From Xenococcus sp. MO_188.B8 (GTDB lineage Bacteria; Cyanobacteriota; Cyanobacteriia; Cyanobacteriales; Xenococcaceae), in the NCBI GenBank assembly GCA_030065615.1, contig JASJDR010000017.1, forward strand, positions 1-64,000: a DNA stretch of 64,000 nt. The letters are read 5' to 3'. Shown one piece after another: positions 46,800 to 54,549 of this stretch. How positions within the stretch are numbered: the first letter of the stretch is position 1; each line of letters opens with the position of its first letter. The notes beneath the pieces were generated by a model. That model was given only the letters and a program-made list of their open reading frames with translations, ran no database searches and was not told the origin of the DNA. Position numbers and translations under genes: made by a program.

Positions 46800-48650
46800 A
46801 TGAACAGATCTAAAGTTTTTAATAAAATATTGCTCAGTTCTTTGGCTTTGGGTGTAGTCAGTTTTGGTGGTGCAATGCTATTCATTAAAGACGATAGCCG
46901 ACTTCCGAAAGCTTTAGCTATTGGTGGAATTATTGGTGGAGTTAGCGCTTTAGCAGGAACTGTTATTGCTGATAAAGATGAAAATAAGTTATCAGAAAAA
47001 GACAATTCCATTAACGAACTTCAAGAAAAGCCAGAACTCGAATCGGCAAATGATAATTTACAAACTACAACTGAAGATTTATCTCAACAAACAGCGCAAC
47101 AAGAATCAATTGATCTATTAAATTTTGCAGAAGAGCCATCAAAAAAAATTCATGATCCTATTGAATCTTCAGACAAAGATGAAGTATCGCAAATAAAAGC
47201 AGATTCAAATGAATCCGAAGAGATGCCGGAGATGATGGCAGAGGAAGCTCCTGAAGAGATGCTGGAGATGATCACAGAGGAAGCTCCCTTCTCGGAACTA
47301 GAATCCCTAGAAACTGCCGGAGAAATGCCCGAGATGATGGCAGAGGAAACTCCTGAAGAAATGCCCGAGATGATGTTAGAAGAAGCTCCCTTCTCGGAAT
47401 TAGAATCCCTAGAAACTGCCGCAGAAATGCCTGAGATGACAGAGGAAGCTCCCGAAGAGATGCCCGAGATGATGGCAGAGGAAACTCCTGAAGAAATGCC
47501 CGAGATGATGTTAGAAGAAGCTCCCTTCTCGGAATTAGAATCCCTAGAAACTGCCGCAGAAATGCCCGAGATGATGGCAGAGGAAACTCCCTTCTCGGAA
47601 TTAGAATCCCTAGAAACTGCCGCAGAAATGCCCGAGATGACAGAGGAAGCTCCCGAAGAGATGCCCGAGATGATGGCAGAGGAAACTCCCGAAGAGATGC
47701 CCGAGATGGTGTTAGAGGAAACTCCTGAAGAAATGCCCGAGATGGTGTTAGAGGAAACTCCTGAAGAAATGCCCGAGATGACAGAGGAAGCTCCCGAAGA
47801 GATGCCGGAGATGATGGCAGAGGAAACTCCTGAAGAAATGCCCGAGATGGTGTTAGAAGAAGCTGCTGAAGAGATGCCGGAGATGATGTTAGAAGAAGCT
47901 CCCTTCTCGGAATTAGAATCCCTAGAAACTGCCGCAGAAATGCCCGAGATGATGGCAGAGGAAACTCCTGAAGAAATGCCCGAGATGGTGTTAGAGGAAG
48001 CTGCTGAAGAAATGCCCGAGATGGTGTTAGAAGAAGCTCCTGAAGAAATGCCCGAGATGGTGTTAGAAGAAGCTCCTGAAGAGATGCCGGAGATGATGTT
48101 AGAAGAAGCTCCCTTCTTGGAATTAGAATCCCTAGAAACCCCCGCAGAAATGCCCGAGATGATGACAGAGGAAGCTGCTGAAGAAATGCCCGAGATGATG
48201 TTAGAAGAAGCTCTCTTCTCCGAATTAGAATCCCTAGAAACTCCCGCAGAAATGCCCGAGATGATGTTAGAAGAAGCTCTCTTCTCCGAATTAGAATCTC
48301 CAGAAGAAACTTCAGCAGCAATGCCGGAAATGGTGTTAGAGGAAGCTCCTGAAGAAATGCCCGAGATGATGGCAGAGGAAGAGCTATTCTCCGAATTAGA
48401 ATCTCTCGAATCGTTAGAAGAAGCATCAGCAGAGTTACCAGAATTAATCAAAGATGATTCTGATGACTTAAATGCTCTCTTAGATATAGTTGATGAATTT
48501 CCGACTAATGAAAATGAAGAACTAGAATCTATCGAAAATAAACTAGATACTTTAGATAAAATATCAGAACAATCATTAGAAGAACTAGACGATTTAATGG
48601 GAAAGGTTCAAAAGCAAGATTTAAGCACTGAAGAAGAAATTGTTGAATAA
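46800..48650 (+). CDS. Membrane-anchored Met/Glu-rich tandem-repeat protein
   Basis: The 616-residue protein has two hydrophobic segments at the N-terminus (ILLSSLALGVVSFGGAMLFI and ALAIGGIIGGVSALAGTVIA, residues 12-60) and an acidic linker. From about 140 to 530 a low-complexity array follows, built from two units: EEMPEMMAEETPEEMPEM-like (12-13 residues) and FSELESLETAA-like. The final 80 residues are acidic and helical (LDTLDKISEQSLEELDDLMG). No enzymatic motif is seen and the family is unknown. The repeat part has a huge excess of Met and Glu, few aromatics and no Cys. Length should vary between strains. It is preceded by the DUF815 ATPase gene. Confidence 0.75.
   Translation: MNRSKVFNKILLSSLALGVVSFGGAMLFIKDDSRLPKALAIGGIIGGVSALAGTVIADKDENKLSEKDNSINELQEKPELESANDNLQTTTEDLSQQTAQQESIDLLNFAEEPSKKIHDPIESSDKDEVSQIKADSNESEEMPEMMAEEAPEEMLEMITEEAPFSELESLETAGEMPEMMAEETPEEMPEMMLEEAPFSELESLETAAEMPEMTEEAPEEMPEMMAEETPEEMPEMMLEEAPFSELESLETAAEMPEMMAEETPFSELESLETAAEMPEMTEEAPEEMPEMMAEETPEEMPEMVLEETPEEMPEMVLEETPEEMPEMTEEAPEEMPEMMAEETPEEMPEMVLEEAAEEMPEMMLEEAPFSELESLETAAEMPEMMAEETPEEMPEMVLEEAAEEMPEMVLEEAPEEMPEMVLEEAPEEMPEMMLEEAPFLELESLETPAEMPEMMTEEAAEEMPEMMLEEALFSELESLETPAEMPEMMLEEALFSELESPEETSAAMPEMVLEEAPEEMPEMMAEEELFSELESLESLEEASAELPELIKDDSDDLNALLDIVDEFPTNENEELESIENKLDTLDKISEQSLEELDDLMGKVQKQDLSTEEEIVE
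47218..48400 (+). repeat. Tandem coding repeat array (Met/Glu units)
   Basis: Units such as GAAATGCCCGAGATGATG and CTCCCTTCTCGGAATTAGAA recur dozens of times with near-identical bases. Two long minus-strand open frames over the array exist only because of its composition. The array is prone to slippage and recombination. Confidence 0.9.
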
Positions 48651-48734
48651 GTCACTACTGTAAAGTCTAGGACACCGATTCAGTAATCAAGAGCAATCAT
48701 TAATTGAGAGGGATAGGGAAGCAAAAGAGAGATA

Positions 48735-48792
48735 GCGGTCAGACCCCGCGCCGACGACAGGCGCAAGGGAATGCTGACCAAGAGAGCGGTGC
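48735..48792. repeat. Dispersed repeat pieces
   Basis: The 18-mer at 48735-48752 equals 3653-3670 and, inverted, 3173-3190. The stretch GCTGACCAAGAGAGCGG near 48773 also occurs near 39371 downstream of the second MscS gene. Confidence 0.6.
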
Positions 48793-48883
48793 GACCCCGG
48801 TCGGGTTCCCCGACCTATAGAAGTACATCAATTTTGATTTCTTAAGGCTGTATGAATAGTAGACTTATTTGAACCAAAGTCTA

Positions 48884-48985
48884 CTACCCGCTTTTCTCAC
48901 CCCAAAGGCGATCGCTATGGACAGAAAGCCTACCGCATCTAGGTTTGACACTAACATCCAAGACACAACGCAAAGGATTATTCAT
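48884..48985 (-). pseudogene. Stub of a VapC-type (PIN-domain) toxin
   Basis: An ATG at 48985 directly follows the antitoxin stop. The frame reads MNNPLRCVLDVSV, the typical first strand of a PIN-domain toxin with its first catalytic Asp, and then departs into unrelated sequence with a stop after 33 codons. The rest of the nuclease domain is gone, so the antitoxin beside it is orphaned. Confidence 0.55.
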
Positions 48986-49285
48986 TTATCGTTCTCGATC
49001 CTCACGAATTAATTCTGTGCTATCAGGTAAACCATACTCAGCTGGGTTTACACGGCGGCGACTACGAATTTCTGCTAAAACTTTGGGCACAGCTTTACGT
49101 CTTTGTTCCCAAGTCGGATCGGTTTCTGGAGAAATCAGAAATTTTAATTTCTCCTGGGGTTGATTTAATGATTGTTTGAGCAATGCGATCGCTTGTTCTT
49201 TGACGCTACAATTATTTTCTGTAGCAAGTTGTTCGATTTGAGTTGGTAATTCATTAGGAAGGTTATCTAGATTTAAAGCTGCCAT
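48986..49285 (-). CDS. Orphan VapB/FitA-like antitoxin
   Basis: The 99-residue protein begins MAALNLDNLPNELPTQIEQL and contains NCSVKEQAIALLKQSL, a ribbon-helix-helix pattern of FitA/VapB antitoxins. The C-terminus (RRVNPAEYGLPDSTELIRED) is the toxin-binding type. Normally it would bind and silence the PIN toxin encoded immediately downstream and repress their operon. Here only a 33-codon stub of that toxin remains. It may still act as a DNA-binding protein or protect against related toxins. Length is normal. Confidence 0.7.
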   Translation of the reverse strand: MAALNLDNLPNELPTQIEQLATENNCSVKEQAIALLKQSLNQPQEKLKFLISPETDPTWEQRRKAVPKVLAEIRSRRRVNPAEYGLPDSTELIREDRER

Positions 49286-49510
49286 TATCTTTTATCGCTT
49301 GATGTGGATTAATTATATTTCTACTGGTTCTTAATTATTAGCTTTTAGAGCACTTTATTGATTTCTATTTTGTCTCATTTTGTCTTTCTGAGGTGGATAA
49401 TACGTGAACTATTTTGAAAGCGATACTTTTTAATTATGCGATCGCGCAGTGAGGTTTTCCGCTCAGTTATCAGTGATTCATTAATAAGCGTCGCCATAAA
49501 AACCTCAAAA

Positions 49511-49642
49511 ACAAAAAACCTTGGCATGTACACCAAGGTTAAGTAGGAGAAATCAATTAAGAGAAAACAATACTATTGTTGTTTGTTGTTGTTGCGTTAG
49601 GTTGTCTCAAACAATTAGCAAACTACAAAGGAACTTAAAACT
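49511..49642 (-). pseudogene. Remnant of a psb34/ssl1498-type gene 3' end with its terminator
   Basis: The segment aligns throughout with 52604-52723. It includes the hairpin AACCTTGG/CCAAGGTT with a T-tract on the minus strand, the spacer with GGTTGTCTCAA and the last codons (minus strand VLSSFVVC then stop at 49615-49617). The start of the gene is absent. Confidence 0.6.
49517..49540 (-). terminator. Terminator hairpin of the psb34-type remnant
   Basis: The 8-base arms AACCTTGG and CCAAGGTT are followed on the minus strand by a run of T. It is a copy of the terminator at 52604-52633. Confidence 0.55.
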
Positions 49643-49947
49643 AATGTTTTATAAATAATGAATAGGGTGTAGTTACTTAAGATATGCATTAAGTTTCACC
49701 TTGCTTAAAATTAAATAATTGTGATCGCTATTTCTTAACATCTCTGAAGATGCGATCGCGTTGCTCAATTCAAGCAGCGATCGCGGATCGAATTTGACCG
49801 AATACTGCGCTCACGCATACTTATACTGACGGTTTGTAAGAGTAGCAAATTTTGATGTCACGGTTAATAATCCCTCTGGTAGAATATTGACAGAGGGTGA
49901 ATATTGACAGAAAGTTAACAGAGAAACCGAACTGGAGATGAAGAAAT

Positions 49948-50592
49948 ATGAAGCTCATCGAGAAAGTTCTGGATTTAGGCCGAAAATTATTACAACTATT
50001 TGGCGGAGTTGACAAAAACGCTGCCAATATTGCAACAACAAGTCCGAAGGAATCACCTAGCAAGGTCAACCCAGAATTAGAAGCAGAATCGCAACAGCCT
50101 AAGTCGGGTGTCAAGGATCTGCGTTATCAAAAATTACAGTCGTACTTGCAAAATGAACAGTGGAAAGAGGCAAATGAAGAAACCTATCGTCTGATGATTC
50201 AAATAGCAGGCAAGGAAGAAGGGCAAGGGCTAGATAGTGAAGACTTAGAGAATTTTCCCTGTGAAGAGTTACGCAATATCAACCAGCTTTGGTTGAGCAA
50301 CAGCGATCAAAAGTTTGGCTTCAGCGTCCAGAAGGAAATCTATGAGAGTCTTGGTGCTACAAGAGAGTACAATGAGAAAGTCTGGAATTCTTTTGGCGAT
50401 CGCGTTGGCTGGAGAAAAGACGAAAACTGGGTGAGCTACTCTGACCTTTTTGACATTTCGTTAGAAGAAGCTAGTCCTGGATACCTCCCACTTGGGGTGA
50501 TGGGCAATGGCATACTTGTAAGTCTAATCCCTTCTCTGCCTATAATAGGAAAAATAAGGATTCCTGCGACACATCCCATGACTGGGATTTAG
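49948..50592 (+). CDS. GUN4-domain protein
   Basis: The 214-residue protein has a variable N-terminal 75 residues and a GUN4 domain from about residue 76 (LRYQKLQSYLQNEQWKEANE, DLENFPCEELRNINQLW, SDQKFGFSVQKEIYESLG, VGWRKDENWVSYSDLFDISL). GUN4 binds protoporphyrin IX and Mg-protoporphyrin and stimulates Mg chelatase in chlorophyll synthesis. Cyanobacteria often have several GUN4-domain proteins, so this may be a paralogue rather than the chlorophyll-pathway GUN4. The last 30 residues (GVMGNGILVSLIPS...) differ from the usual end. It is convergent with a truncated toxin gene and overlaps it by 4 bases. Confidence 0.8.
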   Translation: MKLIEKVLDLGRKLLQLFGGVDKNAANIATTSPKESPSKVNPELEAESQQPKSGVKDLRYQKLQSYLQNEQWKEANEETYRLMIQIAGKEEGQGLDSEDLENFPCEELRNINQLWLSNSDQKFGFSVQKEIYESLGATREYNEKVWNSFGDRVGWRKDENWVSYSDLFDISLEEASPGYLPLGVMGNGILVSLIPSLPIIGKIRIPATHPMTGI

Positions 50593-50789
50593 AGGGCAAA
50601 AATCTCAGAGACGAAACACAAGAAACTTGTGTGTACACGGTAGCCCAAGTTACCCAATCGAACGCGGTTAATTCTTGTCCGAATTATGGCACGAGCTTTT
50701 CGATCTCTAAGGGCTTTTAACCAATCGTTGAAAGGTGCGTTGCCATCGGCTTTAACATAGATGAGAATGGTTTTTTCTTGAGTTTCCAT
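50589..50789 (-). pseudogene. Truncated RelE/HigB-type toxin gene
   Basis: The N-terminal part (YVKADGNAPFNDWLKALRD, then AIIRTRINRVRLGNLG) matches the start of phage-derived Gp49/HigB-like RelE-superfamily toxins, including the ND/F-W and basic helix region. After GNLG the reading changes to unrelated residues. The break lies at the 18-mer TGTGTGTACACGGTAGCC (50628-50645), also present at 3585-3602. About 48 residues remain instead of about 105, and no antitoxin follows. It is thus dead, disrupted by a dispersed repeat. Confidence 0.6.
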
Positions 50790-51152
50790 GAGGTACTGTA
50801 GCCTATAAGCTACAGTTTAACAATTATCAATCATCAGTGATAGCTGATGACACTTATTCTTTCACCTCTAAAACCTCAGGCGATCGCACTTTCAGTTATC
50901 AGGATCATTCTCCAATTATTATTCCTGATATTATATTTTGAAGTACAAAAAGAAAATTAAAACTCAAAGTGATTTAGATGCCATCAAGTAACATTTACAA
51001 TAAATACAACTAAATTTGTTGTAATCTTTCTCTTTCTGCTAGGCGTTGATCATTATTAAACTGAAGTAATTTTACCGTTGTTCGTCCGACCGATGTCAAG
51101 TCGCTTCGCTCCAATTCAAAATTATCAATTATCAATTCAAAATTATGACAAA
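50790..51152. other. Intergenic region
   Basis: Contains the operator-like palindrome at 50796-50815, one GCGATCGC and short repeats such as AATTCAAAATTATCAATTAT near 51113. No gene is seen. Confidence 0.4.
50796..50815. promoter_or_regulatory. Palindrome upstream of the truncated toxin gene
   Basis: CTGTAGC and GCTACAG are separated by CTATAA and lie 7 bases upstream of the toxin ATG. The position suits the operator bound by a toxin-antitoxin repressor. Confidence 0.4.
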
Positions 51153-51494
51153 TTAACGTTCTAAATAAGGAAAAATCCCTGCTTTAAGCATTACTATTAA
51201 ATGCTCAATGCATTCGTATTCATCCAGTTCTTGTTGTTCTGTAGTGGTAAGCTCCCCTGTTTTACTCCGTGTTAGTAGAGTTTTGAGACGTTCCTGCATT
51301 TGAGCCGTAGGACGAAAAGCGAGAATTTGTTCTGGTGTCGGTTTACTTGCTAAAAAATCGAGAATATAGTGATAAATCCTAGCCGGAAGTGGCGGTTGTT
51401 GCAGACTCAATGCTAAAAATTCAGGGAGACGATCGCCCATTTGCAACAATTGTTCTGAAAGTTCATCTGGGACTTCTAGGGTGATTTTTGCCAT
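51153..51494 (-). CDS. Antitoxin-like hypothetical protein
   Basis: The 113-residue protein (MAKITLEVPDELSEQLLQMG) starts with a beta strand/helix like ribbon-helix-helix or MazE-type antitoxins. It ends with ELDEYECIEHLIVMLKAG. An upstream frame extension of 11 codons lacks a good start, so the ATG at 51494 is chosen. Cyanobacterial paralogues with such N-termini often accompany PIN-domain or other toxins. No toxin lies immediately downstream on this strand, so the role is open. Confidence 0.55.
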   Translation of the reverse strand: MAKITLEVPDELSEQLLQMGDRLPEFLALSLQQPPLPARIYHYILDFLASKPTPEQILAFRPTAQMQERLKTLLTRSKTGELTTTEQQELDEYECIEHLIVMLKAGIFPYLER

Positions 51495-51854
51495 AATTAA
51501 GGGTCTGTTAGTTATGGGTTTAAGCAAAATAAATTTAGCTTGATAAATTCATTTTAATCTAGTTACTAGGGCGAGTATTATAATTAACTAGGGAAATTTA
51601 CCAAACAAAACTGTAATGGCTATAAATTCCTTGGATTTACTGGAAATTATAGTCCTCTCCTAGCTTCCAGCTTCTTATTGAATTATCTGTAGGTTTGTTA
51701 ATAGTTAGAAGTTAATAATTGAGCGCGATCGCTCTAATTATCACAGGCGATCGCTAATCAATTCTATCTTAAGTACTATTGGCTTAGAAATAAATTTGCA
51801 AGCATCATAGAATATAGAAAATAGCAACCCACTACATAAAGTAATATTGATGCT
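51495..51854. other. Divergent spacer upstream of mntA
   Basis: AT-rich, with HIP1 (GCGATCGC) near 51724 and 51748. It holds promoters for the antitoxin-like gene and the MntA/HepT pair. No gene is seen. Confidence 0.4.
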
Positions 51855-52175
51855 ATGAGTTCGGACATTAACAAAAATACTGGATTAGGTATTACAGAAT
51901 TATTAGCAGATAAAAGAAAGCAAATTCTCAAAATAGCAGGACAAAATGGAGCTTACAATGTGCGAATTTTTGGCTCGGTAGCACGGGGAGAAGCAACTAT
52001 CAATAGTGATATAGATTTTTTGGTAGATTTTAAACCAGAATGCACTCTATTAGATCAAATTTCTTTAATCCAATCCTTGACAAAGTTACTAGGATGTAAG
52101 ATTGACTTAACCGAACCTAGCAGCCTTCATGACTCTATTAGAGAAAAAGTTTTAAAAGAGGCTGTATTTCTATGA
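51855..52175 (+). CDS. mntA: MNT-type nucleotidyltransferase antitoxin (MntA-like)
   Basis: The 106-residue minimal nucleotidyltransferase contains VRIFGSVARGEATINSDIDF, with the GSVARG motif and DIDFLVDF (D-x-D pair binding metal). MntA-type proteins neutralise the HepT ribonuclease by transferring AMP to a Tyr next to its RNase motif. Length and motif are complete. It overlaps the HepT gene by 4 bases, the usual arrangement. The ATG at 51855 is a good start. Confidence 0.9.
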   Translation: MSSDINKNTGLGITELLADKRKQILKIAGQNGAYNVRIFGSVARGEATINSDIDFLVDFKPECTLLDQISLIQSLTKLLGCKIDLTEPSSLHDSIREKVLKEAVFL

Positions 52176-52504
52176 AAGATGATCAACTCTATTTACTAAA
52201 TATTAAAGAATGTATAGATCGTATCGAATCTTATACTATTAATGGCAAAGCTGCATTTCTTGAAAATACCATGATTCAGGATGCAGTTATTAGGAACTTT
52301 GAAATTATTGGCGAAGCAACAAAAAGGTTATCTACTGAATTTAGGACAACATATCCTGATATACCTTGGCAACAAATGGCTGGATTTAGAGATGTGTTAA
52401 TTCATGATTATTTAAAAGTCAACTTAGATAGAGTTTGGGCTACAATCGAGTATAATTTACCGCAATTAAAGGTAACAATAGAAAAAATATTAAAAACAAA
52501 ATAA
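52172..52504 (+). CDS. hepT: HepT-like ribonuclease toxin (DUF86)
   Basis: The 110-residue HEPN-fold protein has RDVLIHDYLKVNLDRVW, giving the R-x4-H-x-Y motif (Arg, His and target Tyr), and YLLNIKECIDRIESYTING upstream. HepT cleaves RNA and is silenced by its MntA partner. The start codon overlaps the mntA stop by 4 bases, so the two are coupled. All key residues are visible. Confidence 0.9.
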   Translation: MKDDQLYLLNIKECIDRIESYTINGKAAFLENTMIQDAVIRNFEIIGEATKRLSTEFRTTYPDIPWQQMAGFRDVLIHDYLKVNLDRVWATIEYNLPQLKVTIEKILKTK

Positions 52505-52603
52505 AAAGAATATTGCAAGACTTTTAAATTACGCGATCGCTCTCTTGACTACAGGCGATCGCTAAATCCTTGTCTTGAAGTTCAATCCGCAAACCCGCCA
52601 AAT

Positions 52604-52633
52604 ACAAAAAAACCTTGGCAAATACACCAAGGT
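52604..52633 (-). terminator. Rho-independent terminator of the psb34-like gene
   Basis: The arms ACCTTGG and CCAAGGT (52612-52618 and 52627-52633) are followed on the minus strand by a run of T (52605-52612). It lies about 60 bases after the gene stop and is duplicated at 49517-49540. Confidence 0.75.
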
Positions 52634-52695
52634 CGAATAGGAAGAGTTCAATAATGAGTTAGGAAGTTGTTGTTTAGCTAGGTCGTCTCAAGCTC

Positions 52696-52866
52696 TTAGC
52701 TCACTGCAAAGGAAATTAAAACTGTAGCTGTAACAAACAGAGCAGCGATTGCGCCTTGAACGATGTAGCGACGTTGTTCATACACTGCTGGATATTCGGC
52801 ATAAGTCACCTTGGGTTCAACAGCGTAATTGTTGAGAGTTCCGTTATCTAGTTGAGTAGTGTACAT
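52696..52866 (-). CDS. Psb34/ssl1498-family small light-harvesting-like protein
   Basis: A 56-residue protein: MYTTQLDNGTLNNYAVEPKV, then TYAEYPAVYEQRRYIVQ and one membrane helix (GAIAALFVTATVLISFAV). The N-terminal GTLNNYAVEPKV segment and the single helix match the ssl1498/Psb34 family, small thylakoid proteins linked to photosystem II assembly (Psb34 binds at CP47 during assembly). The ATG has a purine-rich stretch (AGAGGTAACG) nearby. Length is normal for the family. A duplicated, truncated copy of its 3' end lies at 49511-49642. Confidence 0.7.
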   Translation of the reverse strand: MYTTQLDNGTLNNYAVEPKVTYAEYPAVYEQRRYIVQGAIAALFVTATVLISFAVS

Positions 52867-53229
52867 AGGGCGTTACCTCTGTGTTGTTACTTGTCTATGT
52901 TAATTAATGTAACAGTAATTTTAAGAATTGTAAAGAGGAGTTGACAAAAAAAATTTTTGCTTTGAAGTAAGATAAATTAAACAAGGATAATCAGCGCTTC
53001 GTTCTTGAAGAAAGCAATGTATCAAGTTATGGAATGCATTTGATTGTAAAGAGTTGAAGGCTAGTCATGAATGGAGATCGCCAAATATTCTATTACTGGC
53101 TGGAATTCAATTTCAGATGCCTTATGTGCCTCAGGTATTTTCTAAATTGATATTAGAGCTTTATTTGTGTGGAGCAGTGAAGAGATATATACTAATTCAA
53201 TACTACTTAAAATTGCAAGAGGAGTGATC
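52867..53229. other. Intergenic region with the psb34-like promoter
   Basis: AT-rich spacer between divergent genes. No gene or hairpin of note. Confidence 0.35.
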
Positions 53230-54156
53230 ATGAATCAGAACAATCGACAAAATTTTTCTCTCAACAATAGGGAACGAGCGAAAGAAAAAATTATTGGTAA
53301 CTATCAACCAGGACAATGGTTAAGATTGAACCACTGGAGGAGATTTTCCTATCTTACTTTAGCAGCATGTATTGTCACTGTTGTTGTAACTTTCCTAAGT
53401 CCAGCATATTCATCTATAGGACAGTCTGTTGCTAATAGTCCTGTGGTAGAGGGAATAAATGAGGGGTTAATTTTAGCTCAAGAAGAAGAAGTAGAATCCA
53501 CTGAAGAAGAAGCAGAATCTACTGAAGAAGAAGTAGAATCCACTGAAGAAGAAGTAGAATCCACTGAAGAAGAAGTAGAATCTACCGAAGAAGAAGTAGA
53601 ATCCACTGAAGAAGAAGTAGAATCTGCCGAAGAAGAAGTAGAATCCACTGAAGAAGAAGTAGAATCTGCCGAAGAAGAAGTAGAATCCACTGAAGAAAAA
53701 GTAGAATCTACCGAAGAAGAAGTAGAATCTACCGAAGAAGAAGTAGAATCTGCCGAAGAAGAAGTACCCTTTGCAGAAGCTAAAAAATCTCTAGAAGAGG
53801 AAATTGATGAGAGATATGAAGAATGGGAAGCTAAAAAAGCATCTAGTGTAATATCCCACTCCATTTCATCGTTTGCCACGATTTTGATGACTGTAGTCAT
53901 CGCAGCGTTGGGACTTGAACTGTTTGAAGTTCGTTACAAAAAGCAGATTATTGTGATTCTGGGAATTATCACAGTTCTTATTCAATTCAATGTCAATATA
54001 TTTCTCCTGGAAAAAAGTCTTGCAGGATATGAAATTTTGGCTGAACAGGGCATGAATTTGAAAGGCAAGCTGGAGTTTGTGAAGACAGATGAGGAGTTAA
54101 CTGAGGTGAGAGAACAGTTTCAAGAATTAGTTCTAGAGTCTGTAGCAATTGAATAG
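53230..54156 (+). CDS. Membrane protein with Glu-rich heptad repeats
   Basis: The 308-residue protein starts at the ATG 53230 (GAGGAG lies upstream; the longer frame from 53167 begins with GTG). A hydrophobic segment lies near 42-65 ([18 protein letters not shown]). Around residues 83-180 come about 14 copies of the heptad EEEVEST. A charged helix follows, then two membrane helices ([18 protein letters not shown] and [20 protein letters not shown]) and a C-terminal helix. With 7-residue periodicity the array could form a long helix or coiled coil. The codon units are almost identical, so the array is recent. The family and function are not recognised. Confidence 0.7.
   Translation: MNQNNRQNFSLNNRERAKEKIIGNYQPGQWLRLNHWRRFSYLTLAACIVTVVVTFLSPAYSSIGQSVANSPVVEGINEGLILAQEEEVESTEEEAESTEEEVESTEEEVESTEEEVESTEEEVESTEEEVESAEEEVESTEEEVESAEEEVESTEEKVESTEEEVESTEEEVESAEEEVPFAEAKKSLEEEIDERYEEWEAKKASSVISHSISSFATILMTVVIAALGLELFEVRYKKQIIVILGIITVLIQFNVNIFLLEKSLAGYEILAEQGMNLKGKLEFVKTDEELTEVREQFQELVLESVAIE
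53481..53765 (+). repeat. Tandem 21-bp coding repeats
   Basis: The 21-base units (GAAGAAGAAGTAGAATCCAC-like) recur about 14 times in the membrane protein gene with few changes. They encode EEEVEST heptads. Confidence 0.88.
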
Positions 54157-54549
54157 CGCAAATGTGGGGATAATTCTGAAATTATCCCTACTCAAGCAAC
54201 ACATACAATTTAGGTAGGGGTTTGGCATTGTCAAACCCCTACATTATTTTCTCTTCTGTTTCAGTCTAAAGTAGGGATTGATCGGGAAGAACTAGAGATA
54301 ACAAGCGCGATTCTTAGAAAAACGAGAGTAAGACCCGTAACCATCCCTAGCGATCGCAATTTTAGCTCTCAATAAGAAAATAATTGTCTCGTCAATAAAG
54401 TTACAGTCAAAATTGAGATATGAAATCAATTTTTATAAAGAAACTGGTGAGAACACTTAGATTTGAAGTAACCTGAAGATGGAAATAAATGTATAAAATT
54501 TCCCATTTTTCTAAGCCTTTGAGCACTCAAAAAAAAAGGAGTTAGCATC
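54157..54549. other. Intergenic region with terminator-like hairpin
   Basis: A hairpin lies at 54214-54242 and a GCGATCGC at about 54350. No gene is seen. Confidence 0.4.
54214..54242. terminator. GTAGGGG hairpin downstream of the heptad-repeat gene
   Basis: The arms GTAGGGGTTTG and CAAACCCCTAC flank the loop GCATTGT. It lies 58 bases after the stop and is followed by ATTATTTTCTC. It is a member of the hairpin family at 2947 and 8183 and may serve as a terminator here. Confidence 0.5.

Larger units (their letters stand above)
49286..49947. other. Gap with a duplicated psb34-type 3' end
   Basis: Apart from the duplicated segment at 49511-49642, the region holds HIP1 sites and AT-rich spacer. 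No complete gene is seen. Confidence 0.5.

Noticed and set aside
47218-48400. Possible CRISPR-like repeat-spacer array
   Set aside because: The units are in frame, variable and without unique spacers; they encode protein repeats.
47150-48451. Long minus-strand open frame opposite the Met/Glu repeat protein
   Set aside because: It is the complement of a biased repeat array, lacks any domain and is contradicted by the clearly membrane-type start and acidic end of the plus-strand gene.
53478-53900. Minus-strand frame (Ser-rich) over the heptad array
   Set aside because: It arises only from the 21-bp units of the opposite gene and has no start signal or domain.
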